Origin: Hypericum androsaemum
Taxonomy: Eukaryota > Streptophyta > Magnoliopsida > Malpighiales > Hypericaceae
Length of the DNA: 64,000 nt
NCBI GenBank assembly: GCA_963995505.1
Contig: OZ023193.1
Coordinates: 4,982,521 to 5,046,520 of the forward strand
Reading direction: 5' to 3'
The notes below the pieces were generated by a model. The model searched no databases. It saw nothing but the letters and a program-made list of their open reading frames with translations, and had not been told where the DNA came from. The translations under genes and the position numbers were made by a program. Below are positions 34,496 through 46,117 of the stretch, in pieces (position 1 is the stretch's first letter; each line of letters begins with the position of its first letter).

Positions 34496-34508
34496 TCGAT
34501 CATTTTCC

Positions 34509-36300
34509 GATCGTCTCTAATTGAACTTACCTAGAATCGGACTTGTTATCGTCGATATATTTTACGAGCTAATAGCATGCATTTGTTTCTCGTTGTAAAT
34601 ATTTGAAAATAAAGATGTTGTAATGGTAACTACCATTTGCAAAAGAATTGAGAGCGTATATGAAGTTATGTTTTTATTTTCTTCAGAATTTTTGGCAAGT
34701 CGAAAAAATATCGAATCTTATTTTATAATATCTCCCAATGGTGTTTTTTCTTATTAGTTAACGGGAAACAAAGTTGAAAATAGAGGAAAGTAAGAAAGAT
34801 ACATTAAAACCTGTCTAAAGTATTATTGTTGGGAAACAAATATCATTTTAGAGATATTATTACATAAGAATAAGAAAGATTTAGGATGAAACTTTCCACC
34901 TAAAAAAATAAATAAGAGAGATATATGTTTTCTCTCCAAAAATATTAAAATAGAATTTTTTAGTAATAAATACGTAAATATAAAAAAATATTTTTCTATA
35001 TTGAAATCACTTAAAATCTCAACTTATAGCGTTATTCAATTGCTACATTCGACTGAGATATTTTTTTACAAAAAAATGGTGATCAGATTGACCGTTTGAA
35101 GGCAATCCAAAAGATTAATGGTGAAGTAAAATTTATCAAACAAATAAGTTTAGCACAAAATAGTATCTAAAAATATTTTTTGAATTCATAAAATATGTAA
35201 ATATATATTTATATTTATATTTATTAAAAAATATTACTTTATCTAGAAATTGGGACCGATATTTAATACTAAATTTTTTTAAAAGAGTATTAGTTATTAC
35301 GATAGATAGGTTATTAAATTTTAACACTAGTCGGGACCGACACCGAAACTTTTTATCAATTTACTATAGAAAGTTGACATCACTTTTAATTGTTTTGTTA
35401 TATGTACTCGATTTAAAAAATGCCCTTCTGTTGTAATAAAGTGGGATAGAACCCGGTTCTTATCGTATCGATATAGTCGACATACGAACCGGAAATATAT
35501 CCAAGAAGTTGATATCTTCAAACCGTAAAACAGATTACTCCATGTTTGGGTGGTGAACAACTAATTTGCACGACCATCTTCCAATCCTGCTAGTAAACAT
35601 AGTGACAAGACTTGAAAAATGGTTAGTGATTTACTGGAACTTGATGCAGATTGTCGTGCATCTTCTTTATTAATCAGCCCAATTAAATCAACAATTCACT
35701 GAGATGTGAGTTGATCGGCCAGCAACTTGAAGTTGAATGTGTACGAATTTGTGTTCTTGAGATGTGATTAATAATTACTATTTTTAAAGTGTTATTTGTC
35801 CCCCACTAGTTGATACCAAAAAGTTCTGGCAAGTTAACCTCTAAGATTACTCAAGAATATAGATATTCGAAATGGCAAGCAATAGAATATCATTTTTAAA
35901 ACTAAACAAAAATGTCTTATAGTAGATAATATGAGAAGAGAGGAAATATGAGAATAAATTTGGATTATCACATGGCAAAGAGAGACTCTTATTTATAGGA
36001 ACTCAAAAACCATCTCCAAAAATATTTCTTTCCATGAAAGTATACCAATTTTAAGTTGGAAGGACACATTCATTAATTCTTTCTTCCTCTTTCTCTCTTC
36101 ATGTTCTTTGTTTAATTGTTAACAAATTATGCCTATTTATTTTAAACCAAGTAATATGTCAATTGGTTAAAACTAAAAAGGCATCAACAATTCTCCACTA
36201 AGTTAACAATTTAATCCATCAATTTCATAATCTTATGCATCTATAAGGTATTTTTCGACTTAAATTTTTTATTAGTGAGAATATTTCAAAGTTTGAACGA
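34509..36300. other. Spacer between genes B and D
   Basis: Collinear with 6390-7650 and then with 9882-10917 of block 1, minus the two solo LTRs. It carries the empty insertion sites at about 35759 and 36241. No gene is supported. Confidence 0.6.
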
Positions 36301-36308
36301 AATTGAAG

Positions 36309-38829
36309 TAACGACTCGAAAGCCTTGAACAGTTTGATCCGAGAGAGCCCACATCTTGTCTCCGACATCTCATCGCACACTGATCGGACAATACCCTTGC
36401 ACATATCAGCTTCGCGCGGCCACCTCGCATTCACCACGTCCCTGCTGAGACACGACCCACGGCTGGTCACCTCGTGGGACATACTCGGGCGGACCCCGCT
36501 CCACGTGGAGGTGGTGAAGGCCTTGCTCGGTGCTGATCAATGTGTTCGTTGCCTGGCTCGGGACAAGGGCGGTCGGATACCGCTCCATTGGGCTGTAATG
36601 AGAGGGAAAGATGCCGTCGTGACGGAGCTGGTCGCGGCGTGCCCGGAGTCCCTCGATGTGTCCTTGGAGGGAGACACGGCGCTGCACTTGGCTGTCAAGT
36701 ATAACCAGCTTCGGACATTGAAGAAGCTGGTTTGTTTGGTTGAGGATTACTATAGCCGGATTTTGACTGAGGGCAATCGAGAGGGCAACACCGTTTTGCA
36801 TTTAGCTGTCTTGCTTGACCAAACCGAGGTATGCAATTATTAAATAATCTGCTATTTTTCTAAAGATTATATTGGTTCGAATTTAAATTAATTGGCTCAT
36901 ATTTAAATTTTAAATGGTATAAACCCAAAAAAATAAAATTGATGGTAATATTAATTGTTGTGACCCAATTATAAAAGCACTTAAATCAAAAGTTATTTTA
37001 GCTTAAGTAAGATATTTTTAGTTCGAGTCATTAAGAAGGTACAAGAGTTAAATATTTATTGAGAAAGTTTGTCACTACTTTATTGTAATAGTTATTTTTT
37101 TGGTTGATACGACTCTGTATTTAGACATTTTCTATGCCAACTAATCCAAGTACGAATCGAGTAAAATTTTTGAATGGTGACAAAGTTCTCTCATTAACTA
37201 TGTAACACTAACAATGTCTCATTAGTTTCAATTCGAGACAACTTAATTAAACTATAATAAGTCTCTGCATAAATGGTGTCCCAATTATCAATTAACAATG
37301 GTTAGTTTATTATTTGCTCTAAAAGTATAAATAAATGGTGAAGGTGAGGAACGACCGGGGTTCAATTGGATGACCGAGGCTCGGTTCCAGCTGATCGTAG
37401 TGTCCTCCATTATAACAACCATCTCTTTTCAGGTCGCCGTCAACCCGCCATGTGATAAATATATGCGTTCAAGTTAACGCGTCGCTAATTTTTTAAATAA
37501 AATTTGTTGCTAATTTTAGGTGTGGTAAATTTATTTATAAATATAAAAATATACATATTTATTGTCGTAATATTTTGGGTGGATATATAGATTTTTCGGA
37601 GTGTGGGATAATCCCACGCACGTGTCATATCACAACTCGGGACAAATGTAAAGTCATTTTTTTACAAACTCGGATGGCAATTAGACGAGTGGTTAACAAT
37701 GTTGACTACCGGTTCAGGAGGTCGTACTAACCGGATGGTCAAGACAAAAAAAATTCCAAAAAACAATTTTTTGTCAAATATATTTTTTATGCGATAAAAA
37801 GTGATTAACAATATATTATAAATTAGCAAATATTTAATATTTTAATATACATATAGTTAATAATATTTTTTATTTAATAGAACCTCTAGTCATGTTAACA
37901 TTTGGCCTAGCGACATAGGCGTTGCTTAACATCAAAGAGGTCAGGGTTCAATCCTTGAGATTATAATTAGGTATAATATTTATCTTTAAAAAAAAATTCT
38001 TGTCCTTTCAGCGTTGAACAGCAGAAATCAATCGATTTTTAAAATTTTTTGTTTTACTCACACAAGTCTATATCATGACATATTGGCGATATCATAGTCT
38101 GTGCAAATTTCAACCCAAAAAATTTATTTTTGTAGACGTGTTGAGATAGTCGTATAATTGAACATAAAAATGCTTAACACCATATAATTGCAAATTATTA
38201 TACACAATATATATATATTATAATCGAATGAATATCACGTTTCAAAGGTTATCACTCGCATATCAATTTTTTCTTGTTCGACTCACCCAGGTGGCGTGTT
38301 TTAAGTAAGCTTCAGGGACATAAACACCCGGGAGACGGGGAAGATGCTAAACGTGACACAACGGTGTTTAAACTTCACCTCCACCGAATACCGCAAGTGC
38401 CAGCTGCCGGGGAACGCCGTGTTCGGTTACTTCAACCCGATCGAGTTCAGCATCCTCACCGTGTTCAACAACGGAGCCTTCTTCGGCTCCCTCTGCGTCA
38501 CCGTCGTCCTCGCCAGCGGGTTCCCACTCCAAAGCCCAATGGTGCTCTCCTTCTTCAACCTCTGCGTCGCCTTCACCCTCGAGTCACTAATGCTCACCTT
38601 CCTCCTCTCCGTCGACCTCTCCACCCCGCTGCTCCGGTGAACCGCGCTCGGCCTTTTCGAGTGGTCGGGTTACCTTCTCGCCCTCGGAGCGTTCAGCGTC
38701 TTCCTCGCGCTCAACATGCTCGTGGTGACCTGGGGGTTGTACGGTCGGATCGTGGACTGCATTAGAGCTCTGAAATACTTATTGCGTCGCAAACTAAATG
38801 GAACCAGCCCCAACACCGGACGCCTTTGA
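36309..38829 (+). pseudogene. Ankyrin/PGG pseudogene D
   Basis: Exon 1 (36309-36828) starts at the same broken point as pseudogene C (gaaattgaag then aacgac), with no ATG, and has lost 21 bp between two cacgtgg direct repeats near 36500. Most of exon 2 is gone; only 37362-37450 remains (NWMTEAR, QLIVVSSIITTISFQVAVNP), preceded by unrelated sequence. Exon 3 begins at 38291 after a good acceptor but has TAA as its fourth codon (gtgttttaa) and a later TGA at 38638. Later parts still match the helices of gene B. Three independent lesions make it non-coding. Confidence 0.88.
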
Positions 38830-39154
38830 AATCGAGTATTTTCGAATGTTATTTAAGAGTGATTCTCTTGGAATCGAATTTAATTGTTGTCAACAAGATA
38901 TCTAATTGCATGCATGTTTCTCGTTGCGAATTATTGTTGTCGTTTATTGCATTATCCTCTTCCAAATGTCTGAAAATAAGAATGTGTTGAATGATACTAC
39001 CATTCATTTCTTAAAAAATGAAAGCAAGGCTGTGTTTTTTTTTTTGAATTCGATTATTCAGGATGTCCAATTTTATTTTAAGTAGGATTTTTTGAATTAT
39101 ATTTTTTACATTCGTAAAAAATGATTTAACATCTTTCGAAGCAAATCTTGATGT
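38830..39154. other. Spacer downstream of pseudogene D
   Basis: AT-rich and partly similar to the 3' flanks of genes A and B (attgcatgcatgtttctcgttgcg). Nothing else is seen. Confidence 0.5.
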
Positions 39155-39163
39155 TTTGTTATT

Positions 39164-40449
39164 GGACAAATTATTCTCAAGTCTCTGACCTTTGGTCACC
39201 CTCTCCCTAAGGTCCCTGACTTTTAGAAAATGATTGTCCCGTCCTTAAGTTTTGATGATAATAGACTATCGGGTTCCTGGCTACCGTCATCAGTTTTTTT
39301 TTCATTTTTGTAATAGAAATGACCAAAATACCCTTAACCAAAAAATAAAAAAAAATCACTTTCTTCAACCTCTAACAAAAATACCAACAACCAAAAACCA
39401 ACCAAAAAATAAAATCAAACTAACCAAAATCAAGAATATAATCAGGTATATCAAAAAAAATATTCAAAAAATATCTAAGACCACAAACCAGATAAAAAAA
39501 TCAATTCTCGAGAGATCTAAATCCACTGAAATCTAAACCTCCAAACCAACTAAATCAAACTCCTGTGCGTTCTTCGCAAAAGGAAAATAAATAAAAAAGG
39601 CAAAAAATCCCAAACCTGGAACCATGTCTTTGTGATCACCGCCAAGCACAGAAATCGCTTAGCAACAGAAGACCGCTTAAGCGGCACCGCTTTCCCCGAC
39701 CCTGTCCGGAACATCGTCCCGTTCCCATTTCCGTTCTCTAGAAGCTTCGAAATCCCAATGGAAACCCAACAATCCCGTTGTACTACGTTCAAAGTTCTGG
39801 TCTCAGAGGTGAGTTCTTGGGCATGTCCGCCGCGCCGACTTCTCTGTTCGCGTCATGTTCTTTGTCGAGGAGAAGAAGTTGGGGATGGAGCGGTTCGTAG
39901 TCAGCGCCGGGCTCCTCAACAAATCGGCGCAGGAGTACGGCTACGAGCAGGAAGGCGTCCTCCGGATCCCGTGTCACGTGCTCGTCTTCGAGCGGGTCAT
40001 GGAGGCCATCCGTCACGGCTCCCAGTCACGTGACCTCGAAGATCTCCTCGCCGATGCCATGATTACTTTTTTTTCTAGAAAGGTGGAGATTGGAACTCAA
40101 TTAGGGTTCATCCTATATTTAATTTGGTCATTAGTTAATTGATTAGTTAATTGAGTTTTTTTGTTAACATTTTAGTTTTGTTCTTGATTTTGTTTACTTG
40201 ATCTTATTTTTGGGTTAATTTTTTATTGTTGGTGTTTTTGGTCAAAGGTTGAAGAAGTTAAATTTTTTATTTTTGTTTAAAGGTATTTTGGTCATTTCCA
40301 TGATAAAAATGAAAAAGAACCGATGACGTCAGCCAGTAACCCGATAGTCTATTATCATCAAAACTTAGGGATGGGACAATCATTTTTTAAAAGTCAGGGA
40401 TTTTAGGAGGAGAGTAACCAAAGGTCAAAGATTTTAGGGTAATTTGCCC
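39164..40449. mobile_element. Pack-MULE with long TIRs and 9-bp target duplication
   Basis: TIRs of about 280 bp start GGACAAATTATTCTC on the left and, inverted, GGCAAATTACCCTAAAATC on the right. Shared inner blocks include aatgattgtccc, gatgataatagactatcggg and gaaatgaccaaaatacc. tttgttatt flanks both ends exactly (39155-39163 and 40450-40458), the 9-bp duplication expected of Mutator-superfamily elements. The interior has no transposase but contains a SAUR fragment, so it is a non-autonomous gene-carrying element. Confidence 0.88.
39840..40062 (+). pseudogene. Captured SAUR gene fragment
   Basis: The frame reads MFFVEEKKLGMERFVVSAGL, then LNKSAQEYGYEQEGVLRIPC, then HVLVFERVMEAIRHGS. MERFVVSA..LLN, SAQEYGYEQ.GVLRIPC and FERVMEAIR are the core of SAUR71/72-type small auxin-up RNA proteins. 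About eight residues that normally sit between LLN and KSAQEYG are deleted. GC content is far above the flanking TIRs. SAUR proteins inhibit PP2C.D phosphatases in auxin-driven growth; this copy lacks a complete domain and is probably not functional. Confidence 0.8.
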
Positions 40450-40458
40450 TTTGTTATT

Positions 40459-41280
40459 CGGATCAAATCTAATTATGTTACTTAGTGTTGTGTATGTTGA
40501 GTGTATCGTATCATTAATTTGAGTGTATCGTATCATTAATTTGAATGTATTGTATTTGTTAGTGTTGTGTATGTTGAGTGTATCGTATCATTAATTTGAA
40601 TGTATTGTATTTGTTTTTAAAAATTAAAAAAATTATTAACTCATTATTGTCTTAACGTTTTAAATTTAATACAGAGATTACAACATGATCTTGTATTCGT
40701 CTGTTGGATAATTTGGCAGAAAATGACGAAAATTGAGTCGCACTATACTTGAGAACAATAGTGTTGATCTTGACAGGAATTAAGAGTGTACCGTGATGTT
40801 GTAAATTTTCGCGTGCATTATTACGGCGAAGATAAATTAAACAAATAGAATTATTTCGATTCATATAGCAAATGGAACCGAGAGAAAGTTGACGTCTCTT
40901 TCCATTGTTTCTTTAGATGTAAAGAATGTCTCGTGCGGATAATTATAACAATAGTACAAATATAATTTCGGTCACCTACGATCATCCAACATTTCAAGGA
41001 TTCGAGGCGTGATTGTCAACTTAAGCGTTGGGATCCTCCTTCAGGTTTTGGAACGGGCCTTGTTTCTGTTTTTTTAATGTTGGGTGTAAACATTTGTGGG
41101 TATTTTGGGACATGTACTAGATTACATTTATCTATCCGTGCGTCATTTTAATAAGTTTAGTGTAAATAACTTTCGTTTTTTGAATTGATGCCTTCGAGGA
41201 CTAGAGATATTGCTGCTTGAAATACTATGATCGATGGGTATGCGAGAACGTTAAACGTGGAGGCGGCAAAATAAGATTAT
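40459..41280. other. AT-rich spacer with a short tandem repeat
   Basis: Repeats of gagtgtatcgtatcattaat and a larger unit starting agtgttgtgtatgttgagtg occur at about 40485-40615. No gene is supported. Confidence 0.55.
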
Positions 41281-41616
41281 CAAATTTTGATTCTCTCTAA
41301 TTATTTTTTATTCTTACTAAAAATATTCAATTTTTTTTTAGTTTTAGTTTTAGATTTGATTTTGATTGAAGGTGGGAGGAAGAAGATGAAGTGGGAGGAA
41401 GAAGAAGGGGAAGGAGAAGAATTTTTTTTTTTTAAGTGGGAAGGACATTTTAATCTTTTGAAGTGGGACTTTGCCGAAAAAAATGACATATTCCGGAGAC
41501 AGAGACCCGAGAGTTTTTAAAACCTAATACGAAGGATGGCATAATAGATTTTGTAAACCTAGGGACTCCAGGGATAGAAAAACCATATCCCAAGAACCTA
41601 AAGATAATTTGTCCAA
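41280..41616. mobile_element. One-ended relative of the long-TIR elements
   Basis: Read from the right, it starts GGACAAATTATCTTTAGG and continues with a Pack-MULE-like arm including a purine/pyrimidine-biased stretch (gtgggaggaagaagatgaag). No matching left arm is found within the preceding kilobase, so half of the element seems lost. Open frames here are compositional. Confidence 0.45.
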
Positions 41617-43220
41617 TATATAATATTTCCAAAAAACATCAATTCTCTATTTAAAACTTAAGTTACCCTTCCAAGTTCCGATTTCATAATTGATTAATTA
41701 GCATGGAAAGCGATTGAGTTGAGTGCGGACAACGTAACACGAACAGCTCCTATCCGGACAACATGAAAAGCAAACGGAGCGGGAGTTCAAGAGATCCTCA
41801 GCCTCCGCGCGGCTTTCCGTTTGTGTCGAATCGAAAGCCTACGAAGAGGTGCATCTTCTTGAGAATCAGCTTCTCTAGTTTTATTAGCCAAGATTTTGTC
41901 GGAATTTCATTGAAACTAGATTTTCTTTAATACACTATGCTATCAGATTTTTCTTGATTAGGAAAAACGGAGGGAAAAGATGGACGAGAACGTGAGCGTG
42001 AGGAACAAGGGGTAGGCGGAAGAGGGTGACGTGGATCCCAATTGATTTGGACGGCCGATTAAGTTTTGTTTTTTTGAAATTGATTTATCTCTGTGTTTTA
42101 CTCTTTGAAAATTTACGTGTTAGATGTGCCGTTAATATGTTAGCCGTCGAAGTAATATGTCGTTGAAAAATTGATATGTGATTAAAAAATTGTTATAATC
42201 CACCGTCCCGAGTGATGTATCATTATGATTTACTGCCACGATGATGTGCCACCAATCTACATGTCATCTAATTGGTGCTGCTTAGGGGTACAGCCAATGC
42301 GATTTGTTCGGACTATTTAAATTTTGATTACATTCAACAAAATTTTGTGTGAAAATTTTAAAAATATAAAAATGTCTTACTGATAATATTCGACTATAAT
42401 TAAATATTCCACAAAATAATCAATGGTGGTCTCCGCCGTACTGTATTACTGCTCATTATACACTTTTCTGCAAGTTGCACACGTGTAACACTCTCACTTA
42501 CGCTGACTCTTTTCTCTATTTTTTATTTTTATTGCCAATACTTGTGCTGACTCATGTCAGGAAATTCAAGATTCTTTCATGTGAAAAAATATGCTTGTTA
42601 TAATAATACACTTGGTTATAGATTAGCGGATCATTAGTTTAGTTTTATTTATGAAAAAAAATATTTTGAGAATATTGGGTATCCGGATATTATTTATCGA
42701 CTAATTTAAATTTGAGTTAGATAAAATTTTAAAAATAAGACGGAATTCTCTTTTATCATTGCCCTAAGTTTTTTTCTCTTTGGTAACTTTTTGTACGGTA
42801 TCATATTCAAATTTGGCAACGACAACTGAAAAAACATAAAAGATTTGTGACCACAAATGAACTTCCTCATAAAGGATGATACTTTTTTTTTGAGGTACAT
42901 AAAGGATGATACTAATATCGCCATTTTTAACAGACTTAAAAAAAAGATGGAACATGAGTAAACAATCTGTCATAGTTATTTGTTACTTAATTTGGTAATA
43001 CTAATACGTTCAGAATGGAAAGAGAGAATATAATAATAATAATAGATGATAGGAGAAGAAAGATGCTGATTATTTCGGTAATGTTAATTTGCTATTGATT
43101 AATTATGGCTATAAATATGTTACAAGACATATCTTTTAAGTCCGTTAAATTTAAGGGCAGGATTTGGATAAGGATAATATTTATTTTGGGCAAGTTTTTT
43201 CACCAAATAGAGACTAGATT
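41617..43220. other. Intergenic stretch, no supported gene
   Basis: 41700-42050 is more GC-rich and could hold a degenerate exon (for example PQPPRGFPFVSNRKPTKRC near 41800-41860), but I recognise no family. The rest is AT-rich, with an 18-bp echo of cataaaggatgatact near 42870 and 42899. Confidence 0.4.
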
Positions 43221-43223
43221 ATT

Positions 43224-43607
43224 GTAAACACAATAATATTAAATTTAGTACAAAAGAGTTTTTACTATTTAAAATCATATCTAGTGATGACAGAAATATC
43301 CATATCGTGTAAGTCAGACCCTACCCTTACCTTATGATGGATCTAGAGTATGTTGACTTTGACAGGGTATAGAGTATATGTATGAGTTCATGTTTAGAAG
43401 TAGGATCTAAATTTAGTAAACACAATAATATTAAATTTAGTACAAAAGAGTTTTTACTATTTAAAATCATATCTAGTGATGACAGAAATATCCATATCGT
43501 GTAAGTCAGACCCTACCCTTACCTTATGATGGGTCTAGCGTATGTTGACTTTGACAGGGTATAGAGTATATGTATGAGTTCATGTTTAGAAGTAGGGTCT
43601 AGGGTAG
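43224..43607. repeat. 192-bp tandem duplication
   Basis: The unit starting gtaaacacaataatattaaa occurs at 43224-43415 and again at 43416-43607, with very few differences (ggatctagagtatg against gggtctagcgtatg). Confidence 0.88.
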
Positions 43608-43775
43608 GGGATTCAAATCCTATAGGATTCAAACTCTACCCTTACCCTATTTTAGACTCTACCCTAGTTAGATGCTAGTTAAACCCTAATTTTTTTAGAA
43701 TAACCCTAGTTAAATTCTAATTAGACACTATCTGGTATGTATTCACGTGTTTAGCCTTGGAAAGTATTTTTAGCA

Positions 43776-44207
43776 TAGTTTTAAAATACGGGTTTTGGTA
43801 TGGGCCGGATTTTGTCCGTATTCTGGTTCATTTGGTCCGACCGATCGGATCATCGATCGAACCGGACAGTTTTTATTAATTTTTTACTATTATTCGAATA
43901 ATATGTAATCTAAATAGTCAAAATATAAGTTTTAAAATCCACATTTTAGAAATATCAATCAATTTATAACATATAAAGTCAATTTTCTTTGTTGATTTAG
44001 AGAAATTGAGCATATGATACGACTTTTTTGTTTTAATTTTTGCTGATTTGGATAAAATCTGGTCAGACCGGGAAGTCCGAGTCAAAAAATAATACAAACT
44101 GCCCGGTCCAACCAAATTTTGGGAAGTCTGACCAGAGGCCTTTTTAGCCCTAAAGCTGGCTGCTCTTATGAATGATTTGCGGTTCGACTGGTTTTTAAAA
44201 CTATGGG
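43776..44207. mobile_element. hAT-like MITE
   Basis: Left end tagttttaaaatacgggttt is mirrored by the right end, which read inverted is ccatagttttaaaaaccagt. ttttagca flanks both sides (43768-43775 and 44208-44215), an 8-bp duplication as for hAT elements. The interior has alternating gaccgg/ccggtc-type motifs and no coding potential. The ends are not perfectly aligned, so the family call is tentative. Confidence 0.6.
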
Positions 44208-45079
44208 TTTTAGCATATGAGGTAGGATAATAAACATTCCTTGAGCGTCAGACCATGTAGATATCTTGAATTTATTGAAATTTTATATGGAAGTTGATTT
44301 TGTGCGTAAAAATTATCAAAAAGTAGAACGTTAAAAGGTCGGACCATACAGACCCTGTAGACTCTGGGTCTAGTGAAGAGTATGATATGGGTCGAACATA
44401 AAAAATTTATAAGGTCGAAAGTAGAGTATGGATCTAACTCCAACTAATATTATCCATTCCGAGGAAATATAAAAATTTGGGCTGCTGGGGGACCTCGCCA
44501 GCTAGTTTAGTTATATGTCCCCGCAAAACCAAGCCGAACAACCGTTAAATAATTACAAATTAAGACAAAACACATAACTATATCTCCCTAATCCACAATT
44601 GACACGTGTCGGTCACCTGGTACCCTACACCGGTCTCCTCTCACTCCTACCCCTTCCACTATATCCTCCCAAATCTCCATCACTTAATCCCACCTCTCCA
44701 TTTTAATACACACCCAAAAACCCTAATTCCCAAATCCCAGCCTTCCTCTGTTCTAATCGATAAAGATCCGAACTTTCCGGCCGATACCCTTCGCCGGCGA
44801 TGATACTCCGACCCCCGGTAAGGGGCTGGATGTTCCCGATCTCTTCTTTGTAGAAATGTTTGATCCTTTTATAATCGCTCGCCTCCGATCGAAGACTTGG
44901 TTCCACAAGAGAAAAAAGACCATCCCTAACCCTTGTATTGTTCAGTAGATCGTAGTTTAGTTTTGGATTTAGGGCTGTTTTTTGCTTACCATTTTCGTTT
45001 CGTAGATTGTATAGTGATAAAGTTTGGATCGTTGGGGGTGTGGTTTAAGAAGTTTGTTAATATTGGGAAAGAGGGAGAT

Positions 45080-46117
45080 ATGAATCTGAGCACGGCCGAG
45101 GAGGGATCGAAGAAGGAGGTTCACATTCCAGCGGATATTGATTGGGAAATGCTGGATAAATCCAAGTTTTTCTTCCTTGGCGCTGCGCTCTTTTCGGGTG
45201 TTTCGGCTACCCTTTACCCCATTGTTGTGGTTAAGACGAGGCAACAAGTGTGCTCCTCGCAGCTGTCGTGTATCGGGACTACATTGGGAATTGTTAGGCA
45301 TGAGGGTTTGAAGGCCTTGTACCGGGGGTTTGGGACTTCGTTGATGGGTACGATCCCTGCTAGGGCGCTTTACATGGGTGCGTTGGAGGTTACTAAGAGT
45401 AATGTAGGGACTGCGACTGTTAGGTTAGGTTTACCTGAGGCAACTGCTTCCACGATTGCCAATGCTGCTGCTGGTTTGAGCGCTGCAATGGCCGCTCAGC
45501 TTGTTTGGACTCCGGTTGATGTTGTGAGTCAGCGGCTTATGGTTCAGGGAAGTCGTGATAACTCGTTTCCTAAGGCGTCATCATGTAGATATAACAATGG
45601 GATTGACGCGTTTAGGAAGATAGCTACCGCCGATGGGATAAGGGGACTGTATAGAGGGTTTGGGATATCGATTTTGACTTATGCCCCCTCAAATGCAGTC
45701 TGGTGGGCTTCTTACTCTGTTGCTCAGAGGCTGGTTTGGGGAGGAGTAGGGTGTTACCTTTGCAAGGAAGATGGTAGGAATGAGAGTGGAATCAGTGCGC
45801 TACATCCCGATTCGAAAACAGTGATGGCGGTTCAGGGAGTCAGTGCAGCAATGGCAGGCGGCGTCTCTGCTCTGATTACCATGCCACTTGATACAATTAA
45901 GACCAGGATGCAAGTCTTGGATGGGGAAGAGAACGGGAGGCGTGGGCCGACCTTTGGACAGACCGTTAGAAACCTGGTAAAGGAAGGAGGTTGGACTGCA
46001 TGTTACAGAGGGTTGGGGCCGCGGTGGGCTTCAATGTCCATGTCTGCAACGACCATGATCACCACATACGAGTTTCTGAAACGACTGTCAGCAAAGAATC
46101 AAGACTTTCGGTCATGA
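45080..46117 (+). CDS. Mitochondrial carrier, SLC25A44-like
   Basis: A single exon gives 345 aa from MNLSTAEEGSKKEVHIPADI. I chose this ATG over an upstream in-frame one (44933) because the extra residues look like translated leader and family members start here. Three carrier repeats show the Px[DE]xx[KR]x[RQ] signature: YPIVVVKTRQQV (about residue 50), TPVDVVSQRLMVQ (about 150) and MPLDTIKTRMQV (about 275), each followed by a YRGFG/YRGLG motif (ALYRGFGTSL, GLYRGFGISI, CYRGLGPRW). The first repeat has Val in place of the usual acidic residue. SLC25A44 relatives move branched-chain amino acids across the inner membrane in animals; the plant substrate is inferred at best. Confidence 0.92.
   Translation: MNLSTAEEGSKKEVHIPADIDWEMLDKSKFFFLGAALFSGVSATLYPIVVVKTRQQVCSSQLSCIGTTLGIVRHEGLKALYRGFGTSLMGTIPARALYMGALEVTKSNVGTATVRLGLPEATASTIANAAAGLSAAMAAQLVWTPVDVVSQRLMVQGSRDNSFPKASSCRYNNGIDAFRKIATADGIRGLYRGFGISILTYAPSNAVWWASYSVAQRLVWGGVGCYLCKEDGRNESGISALHPDSKTVMAVQGVSAAMAGGVSALITMPLDTIKTRMQVLDGEENGRRGPTFGQTVRNLVKEGGWTACYRGLGPRWASMSMSATTMITTYEFLKRLSAKNQDFRS

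Larger units (their letters stand above)
29766..38830. repeat. Segmental duplication, block 2 (ankyrin genes B and D)
   Basis: Collinear with 2177-12410. It lacks both solo LTRs of block 1 and carries its own LINE tail at 34191-34495. It keeps exon 3 of the second gene, which block 1 has lost. Confidence 0.9.

Noticed and set aside
41287..41520. Lys/Glu-rich open frame
   Set aside because: Composition of a TIR arm (gaagaag and T runs), present as a similar arm in other elements.
44933..45079. Extended N-terminus of the mitochondrial carrier
   Set aside because: The extra 49 residues look like translated leader; the family start MNLSTAEE fits the later ATG.
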